The notes below the pieces were generated by a model. The model was not told where the DNA came from. It saw only the letters and a list, made by a program, of their open reading frames with translations, and ran no database searches. A stretch of DNA of 64,000 nt from assembly GCF_020686945.1 (NCBI RefSeq), contig NZ_JAJEPR010000016.1, positions 1 through 64,000 on the forward strand, in the 5' to 3' direction. This stretch comes from Limivivens faecihominis (GTDB lineage Bacteria > Bacillota > Clostridia > Lachnospirales > Lachnospiraceae). A program made the translations under genes and the position numbers. Every line of letters starts with the position of its first letter. Position 1 is the first letter of the stretch. Shown here piece after piece: positions 59,097-64,000 of this stretch.

Positions 59097-60157
59097 TTGA
59101 TTTTTTCCTGAGCAGCAGAGAGGAGGCTTAAATAGTCATCAATCTCAGCGGGAATGGAGAGGATGGAGGGAGTTGCGGCACCTGCCAGGGCAGTGGTGCT
59201 GTCAATGAGAGCAACGGCTCCATTTTTCACTGCGGGGATCTGACTCATGAGTTCATCCTGCTGAAGGGCATCCAGAAGCGTCTCATCGCCATAAGCAACA
59301 ATCATATCCACATCACTTAACTGATCGGCATTTTCACGGCTGACGGTGATGCTGAAATCGGTGCTGTCTCCGGCAAGTTTGGTGACACTTTCCGGAAGTT
59401 CCAGACCGAGATCCAGAAGATAAGCAGCTCTCGGGTCTGCGGAAGGCAGATAGATATAGAAAGAACTCAGATCGTCAGCATTGATCCAGCAGAACGCAGT
59501 TTTAACGCCTTTAAGATCCGGATAGTCAGCCAGTTTATCCTGGATCAGCTGCTCGACTTCAGCTACCTTAGCTTCTCCTTCGGCTTTCATACCCATACCC
59601 TCGGCATTTTCAATCGTCTGGTCTCTCCAAGTAGTCTGCCAGGCATTTTCCTTATAAGGAATGACAGGGGCAATCTGGCTTAAGGTGTCATAATCCTCTT
59701 GAGTCAGACCGGAGTAAGAAGCCAGGATCACATCAGGATCACAGTCGCTGATGGCTTCAAAATCCAGACCGTCCACATCATCAAAAACATTGGGAGCGTC
59801 AACACCCAGTTCCTGGAAGGCCTCGTCTGTCCAGGGATGCAGATTGTTTTCTGTTACCATACCATAGTTGGCGGCAGAAACGCCCACAGGAGCAATGCCG
59901 AGTGCCAGTGGCGTGTCCTGGTTTTCCCAGCCGACGGTAGCGATGCGCTCTGGTTTGCTCTCGATGACGGTTTCACCGTAGGCATGCTGGATCGTGATGG
60001 GATATTCGGTTTCCTCGTCTGCTCCGGAGGCAGTGCTTTCCTCTTCAGAGGCTGCTTCGGTTTCAGAAACAGTTTCTGTCTCGGCAGCGGAAACAGCCAT
60101 AACAGATGTCAGTGCCAACAGGGAACAAAAAAGAACGGATAATTTTTTGAATTTCAT
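59093..60157 (-). CDS. iron-siderophore ABC substrate-binding protein
   Basis: The 354-residue protein has a signal peptide (likely cleavage after AVSA), an acidic linker of about 25 residues rich in Glu and Ser, and a two-lobe FepB/FhuD-type domain starting YPITIQHAYGETVIESKPER. It should bind a ferric siderophore; GIAPVGVSAANYG is a family-like stretch. There is no lipobox. The start at 60157 follows AGGAGG. An iron-box-like operator overlaps the promoter start site upstream. Confidence 0.92.
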   Translation of the reverse strand: MKFKKLSVLFCSLLALTSVMAVSAAETETVSETEAASEEESTASGADEETEYPITIQHAYGETVIESKPERIATVGWENQDTPLALGIAPVGVSAANYGMVTENNLHPWTDEAFQELGVDAPNVFDDVDGLDFEAISDCDPDVILASYSGLTQEDYDTLSQIAPVIPYKENAWQTTWRDQTIENAEGMGMKAEGEAKVAEVEQLIQDKLADYPDLKGVKTAFCWINADDLSSFYIYLPSADPRAAYLLDLGLELPESVTKLAGDSTDFSITVSRENADQLSDVDMIVAYGDETLLDALQQDELMSQIPAVKNGAVALIDSTTALAGAATPSILSIPAEIDDYLSLLSAAQEKIK

Positions 60158-60186
60158 AAAGACCTCCTAAAAATAATTTCTGATGG

Positions 60187-60204
60187 TAAGTTAAGACTAA
60201 CTAA
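60187..60204 (-). promoter_or_regulatory. iron-box-like (DtxR/IdeR or Fur type) operator
   Basis: On the minus strand TTAGTTAGTCTTAACTTA is a near-palindrome (GTTAG-TC-TTAAC). It lies just downstream of the -10, over the likely transcription start of the iron-siderophore operon, where a metal-dependent repressor would block transcription. The half-sites resemble DtxR-type boxes. Confidence 0.6.
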
Positions 60205-60213
60205 CTGCGTTGG

Positions 60214-60242
60214 AGTATAGCATGAAGAAAAAAATCCGTCAA
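60214..60242 (-). promoter_or_regulatory. promoter of the iron-siderophore operon
   Basis: Minus-strand TTGACG (60242-60237), a 17-bp spacer and TATACT (60219-60214). Confidence 0.78.
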
Positions 60243-60339
60243 TCCATGCATCGTAAAAAATATGGTTGTCACCGGATTGAGTCGTTTTTGCGTTTACAAA
60301 ATTTTCAGAATAAATAGCATCACAGATCCTCGAAAATAA

Positions 60340-60348
60340 TGTTATAAT
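60340..60348 (+). promoter_or_regulatory. extended -10 promoter of the MacB/FtsX-type exporter
   Basis: TG-T-TATAAT (60340-60348) is an extended -10 with no good -35. It lies 36 bases upstream of the ATPase start. Confidence 0.6.
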
Positions 60349-60384
60349 TAAACTGATAGAGTAAAAAGGCAAGAAGGAGGCATT

Positions 60385-61095
60385 ATGGCGGAAAAAGATT
60401 TTGTAAAACTGAAAAATGTGACGAAAATATACCAAATGGGTGAAGTGCAGATCCGTGCGGTGGACGGCATTGATTTTTCCATTGATAAAGGCGAATTTGT
60501 AGTTGTGGTAGGTCCCAGCGGAGCCGGAAAAACCACGGTTTTAAATATCCTCGGCGGCATGGACAAGGCCTCCGGCGGAGAAGTCCTGGTGGACGGAAAG
60601 GACATTGCCGGTTATTCCCAGAAGCAGCTGACGGGCTACCGGAGAAATGACATCGGTTTCGTTTTCCAGTTCTATAACCTGGTTCCGAACCTGACCGCAC
60701 TGGAAAATGTAGAACTGGCTCTTCAGATCTCTCGAAATCCCCTGGATGCAAAGACGGTTATGCAAGAGGTGGGGCTGGGCGACCGTCTGAACAACTTCCC
60801 GGCCCAGCTTTCCGGCGGTGAGCAGCAGAGGGTTTCCATTGCAAGAGCACTGGCAAAAAATCCCAAACTTCTGCTCTGCGATGAACCGACGGGTGCGTTG
60901 GATTATCAGACAGGAAAAGCTATTTTAAAACTTCTTCAGGACATGTGCCGGGAGCGGGGAATGACCGTTATCGTCATCACCCATAACTCGGCCCTGACGC
61001 CTATGGCAGACCGGGTTATCCGGATCAAAAACGGAAAAGTATCGGAAATGTACAGAAACGAACACCCCGTATCCGTGGAAACCATCGAATGGTAG
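60385..61095 (+). CDS. ABC transporter ATPase, MacB/LolD type
   Basis: The 236-residue protein has Walker A GPSGAGKTT, signature LSGGEQQRVSIARAL and Walker B LLCDEPTGALD, with the FVFQFYNLVPNLTALENV stretch of the MacB/LolD/FtsE group. This group drives FtsX-type permeases for export or mechanical signalling. The start follows AAGGAGG and the partner permease begins 8 bases after its stop. Confidence 0.94.
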   Translation: MAEKDFVKLKNVTKIYQMGEVQIRAVDGIDFSIDKGEFVVVVGPSGAGKTTVLNILGGMDKASGGEVLVDGKDIAGYSQKQLTGYRRNDIGFVFQFYNLVPNLTALENVELALQISRNPLDAKTVMQEVGLGDRLNNFPAQLSGGEQQRVSIARALAKNPKLLLCDEPTGALDYQTGKAILKLLQDMCRERGMTVIVITHNSALTPMADRVIRIKNGKVSEMYRNEHPVSVETIEW

Positions 61096-61103
61096 GTGAA
61101 GGT

Positions 61104-64000
61104 ATGAAGAAGAAAGCATTGAGAAAAGATTTTTTTGTAGAAGTACGAAAAAGCCGGAACCGTTTTCTTTCGATCCTTTTTATTGTGGCCCTGGGTGTAT
61201 CTTTTTATTCCGGTATCCAGTCGGCTGCGCCGGATATGAAACGTTCCGGGGATGTCTATTTTGACCGGGAAAAACTCATGGATCTGAAGGTGGTCAGCAC
61301 ACTGGGGCTTACAGAAGAGGATCTTCTGGAACTTGAGAAAACGAAAGGCATAGAAAAGGCAGAAGGCGCTTATATGACAGATGTCCTCTGTGGAGAAGGG
61401 GATAATCAGAAGGTTCTGCATCTGGAGTCCGTTACAGAGGATTTTCAGAAGCTTCAGCCGGATGAGGGGGCGCTTCCGTCAAAAGCCGATGAATGTTTTC
61501 TGGATGCCCAGGCGGCACAGGCCTTTGATGTCCATGTGGGAGATACCATCACCGTACAGGAGGAGGGAGAGGAAAGTGATTCTGTTCTGAAAAGAAAGAC
61601 CTTTACGGTGGCAGGCATCGGCGGAAGTCCGGCATATATCGCTTTCAGTCGCGGAAATACGATGCTCGGTTCCGGTGAAGTTTTGGGCTTCTGCTATATT
61701 CTTCCGGAAAATTTTGACATGGATGTTTACACACAGGTTTTTCTTTCGGTGGAAGGAGCAGAAGAGGAGGTTGCTTTTACGGACGCCTATGATTCCCTGG
61801 TGGCGACGGCAAAAGAAAAAGTAGAAGAGCTCTCCGAAAAACGCTGTCAGGTCCGGTATGATGAGGTCACCGGTGAGGCACAGGAGAAGATCGATGATGC
61901 GAAACAGGAGCTTGCGGACGGCAGAAAAGAATCGGATGAAAAACTGGCCGATGCGGAGAAAACACTGACGGATGGCGAAGAGGAACTGGAGCAGGGAAAA
62001 AAAGATCTGGAGGACGGTAAAAAACAGCTCTCAGAAGCACGGACACAGCTGGATGAGCAGAAAACGGCCCTGGATGAGCAGGAAGAACAGCTGAAGACGG
62101 CAGAGGCACAGTTTGAAGGAAGCACGCCGGAGATCGAGGCGGGCAAAACAAAGATCGCAGAAGCAAGAGAGCAGCTTTCTGAAGGAGAAAAGGAGCTGGA
62201 GACAAAAGAATCCGAACTTGCAAAAGCGGAAGAAACTATAAAAGAAAATGAGACAAAGCTTGCAGACGGCCGGAAAGATTATGAAGAGGCCAAGAAGGAA
62301 GCAGAAGATAAGATTGCTGAGGGCGAAGACAAGATCGCTGAGGCGGAAGCAGATCTGGCAGCGCTGGAATTTCCCGCGTGGACGGTCTCTGACCGGAACG
62401 ATATGACAGACTACTCCGGTTATGCAGATAATGCCAATCAGATGAAGAGTCTGGGTGCCGTTTTCCCGGTACTGTTTTTCCTGGTAGCGGCTTTGATCAG
62501 CCTCACGACGATGACCAGAATGGTAGAAGAAGAACGGACACAGATCGGTACGTTGAAAGCACTGGGCTACAGCAAGAGCTCCATTGCCGGAAAATATGTT
62601 TTCTATGCCCTTCTCGCTACGGTCGGAGGCAGTGTCCTTGGTGTTCTGGCGGGAGAAAAAATCTTCCCTTATGTGATCATCGATGCTTACCGGATCATGT
62701 ATCAGCATATGGACGGAATGGTTCTGGATTATCAGCTGGATCATGCGCTTGTTGCTTCACTGGTAGCTCTTTTCTGTACCATGGCAGGAACGCTTTCTGC
62801 CTGTGGAAAGGAACTGGCAAGTACACCGGCGGTTCTTATGCGTCCGCCAGCGCCCAAAGAAGGTAAAAGAGTCTTTCTGGAAAGGATCGGTTTTATCTGG
62901 AAACACTTAAGCTTCAGCTGGAAATCCACGGTACGGAACCTTTTCCGCTATAAAAAGCGTCTTTTTATGACGGTTTTCGGGATCGGCGGCTGTATGGCTC
63001 TTCTCCTGGTGGGCTTTGGACTCCGGGATTCCATCATGGATGTCGTGTTGCTCCAGTACGGCGAGATCCAGCTTTATGACGGTATGCTTGTTCTGAATGA
63101 AGATGCTTCGGATGCAGAGGTGGAAGCGCTGAAGAAAGACCTCTCTTCCCGTTCCGATGTGGAAGAGAGTATGGATGTCTATATGAAAAAGCACGCGGCA
63201 AAGGGAGAGAACGGTACCTGTGAGGTTTACCTTATGATGCCGGAGAAACTGGAAAATTTTTCAGACTTTATACACACCAGAAACCGGATCACAAAGGAAG
63301 CGTATACGCTTGGTGATGAGGGTATTATTCTGGCAGAAAAAACGGCAAAAATGCTGGGTGTAAAAAATGGCGGCAGTATTACCGTGGAGAGTACAGAAGG
63401 AAAAGAGATGGAAGTTCCGGTGGCAGAAATCTGTGAGAACTATATGCAGAATTTCGCCTACATTTCCCCCGGCCTTTATGAAAAACTCTTTGGTTCTGTT
63501 CCGGAAGCAAACAACATTCTTTTCAAGGGAACGGATTCTTCTGATGAGGCAGCCATTGAAAAGACCGGTCAGGAACTTCTGAAAAATAAGGCGGCTTTGA
63601 GCGTTACTTATATCGGTACGCTGGCAGAGCGGCTGAACAGTATGCTGGGAAGCCTGGATGTGGTCATTGTGGTCCTGATCATTTCTGCAGGCATGCTGGC
63701 CTTTGTGGTCCTCTATAACCTGAACAACATCAACATCAATGAGCGGAAAAGGGAGCTTGCGACCCTTAAAGTGCTGGGCTTCTTTGACGGAGAGGTTTCC
63801 TCTTATGTATTCCGGGAAAATGTCCTCCTTACCGTTTTTGGCTGCATTCTGGGTGTAGTGCTCGGTTCTGCCCTGCACCGTTATGTCATTACGACAGTGG
63901 AGATCGAGTCGTATATGTTTGGCCGGATCATCAAGATTCCAAGCTATTTGCTCGCCATAGCACTCACCTTCGGTTTTTCTTTTCTGGTCAATCTTCTGAT
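61104..64000 (+). CDS. FtsX-like ABC permease, truncated by the window edge
   Basis: The frame from ATG 61104 (preceded by GGTGAAGG) runs open for 965 codons to the window end, so the 3' end is missing. After an N-terminal membrane span (about 20-40) and an extracytoplasmic domain (about 45-250) comes a long coiled coil (about residues 255-420), rich in Glu, Lys, Ala and Leu with recurring DGxxEL units. Three membrane spans with FLVAALISLTTMTRMVEEER follow, then a second extracytoplasmic domain and a second set of spans. This is the large clostridial FtsX/MacB-type permease, often tied to antimicrobial-peptide or lipid export. It works with the ATPase just upstream. Confidence 0.9.
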   Translation, partial: MKKKALRKDFFVEVRKSRNRFLSILFIVALGVSFYSGIQSAAPDMKRSGDVYFDREKLMDLKVVSTLGLTEEDLLELEKTKGIEKAEGAYMTDVLCGEGDNQKVLHLESVTEDFQKLQPDEGALPSKADECFLDAQAAQAFDVHVGDTITVQEEGEESDSVLKRKTFTVAGIGGSPAYIAFSRGNTMLGSGEVLGFCYILPENFDMDVYTQVFLSVEGAEEEVAFTDAYDSLVATAKEKVEELSEKRCQVRYDEVTGEAQEKIDDAKQELADGRKESDEKLADAEKTLTDGEEELEQGKKDLEDGKKQLSEARTQLDEQKTALDEQEEQLKTAEAQFEGSTPEIEAGKTKIAEAREQLSEGEKELETKESELAKAEETIKENETKLADGRKDYEEAKKEAEDKIAEGEDKIAEAEADLAALEFPAWTVSDRNDMTDYSGYADNANQMKSLGAVFPVLFFLVAALISLTTMTRMVEEERTQIGTLKALGYSKSSIAGKYVFYALLATVGGSVLGVLAGEKIFPYVIIDAYRIMYQHMDGMVLDYQLDHALVASLVALFCTMAGTLSACGKELASTPAVLMRPPAPKEGKRVFLERIGFIWKHLSFSWKSTVRNLFRYKKRLFMTVFGIGGCMALLLVGFGLRDSIMDVVLLQYGEIQLYDGMLVLNEDASDAEVEALKKDLSSRSDVEESMDVYMKKHAAKGENGTCEVYLMMPEKLENFSDFIHTRNRITKEAYTLGDEGIILAEKTAKMLGVKNGGSITVESTEGKEMEVPVAEICENYMQNFAYISPGLYEKLFGSVPEANNILFKGTDSSDEAAIEKTGQELLKNKAALSVTYIGTLAERLNSMLGSLDVVIVVLIISAGMLAFVVLYNLNNININERKRELATLKVLGFFDGEVSSYVFRENVLLTVFGCILGVVLGSALHRYVITTVEIESYMFGRIIKIPSYLLAIALTFGFSFLVNLL

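Overview
The window looks like chromosome from a Gram-positive, anaerobic, gut-type Bacillota, most likely Lachnospiraceae. The signs are strong AGGAGG-type ribosome binding sites, TTGACA/TATAAT promoters with 17-bp spacers, many U-tract hairpin terminators, a YhaM/MutS2/RlmD/VanW gene set, and several carbohydrate ABC transporters with extracytoplasmic binding proteins. No phage, plasmid, transposase or CRISPR array is visible. Family and genus are inferred from gene content, not from a marker alignment.

Layout. 0-4.8 kb: AI-2E-family exporter, tRNA-Lys(CUU), a MATE efflux pump behind a MerR-type promoter, and an ArsR-type HTH regulator with a long C-terminal domain. 4.9-13.5 kb: a sugar-uptake and degradation operon (binding protein, two permeases, membrane acyltransferase, GH2 glycosidase, DUF4965-type protein). 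13.6-23.4 kb: FtsH protease and MarR regulator, tRNA-Gly(GCC), radical SAM protein, DnaQ-like exonuclease, a 35-residue membrane protein, VanW protein, an orphan AIR-synthase-type C-terminal domain, Lrp regulator, aminotransferase and TrmL. 23.4-31.7 kb: two-component system and MutS2 (minus strand), then an HtrA-like protein without its catalytic residues, YhaM and RlmD. 31.8-36.7 kb: an AT-rich polyol-type island (ROK regulator, zinc dehydrogenase, VOC protein, GPH symporter, truncated fructokinase). 36.9-41.5 kb: two GH13 alpha-glucosidases around an AraC regulator. 41.7-43.3 kb: a decay zone with a broken MATE gene and an 82-codon M28 peptidase remnant. 43.4-47.1 kb: MATE pump, SDR and VUT (queuosine precursor) transporter under a preQ1 riboswitch candidate, and a nitroreductase. 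47.2-53.2 kb: a membrane AraC sensor-regulator divergent from an LplB/YtcP-type ABC transporter. 53.4-60.2 kb: PepT, YbaK and an AraC regulator facing an iron-siderophore ABC operon with an iron-box-like operator. 60.3-64 kb: a MacB/FtsX-type ABC exporter running off the end.

The most unusual feature is a set of short, hairpin-rich intergenic elements. Two of them (11248-11448 and 38621-38790) share ends and order of parts and show compensatory changes in their stems, which suggests a structure kept by selection. Other elements (33009, 36354, 36749, 41677, 47035, 53222) form related or separate families, and several sit at gene ends or beside broken genes.
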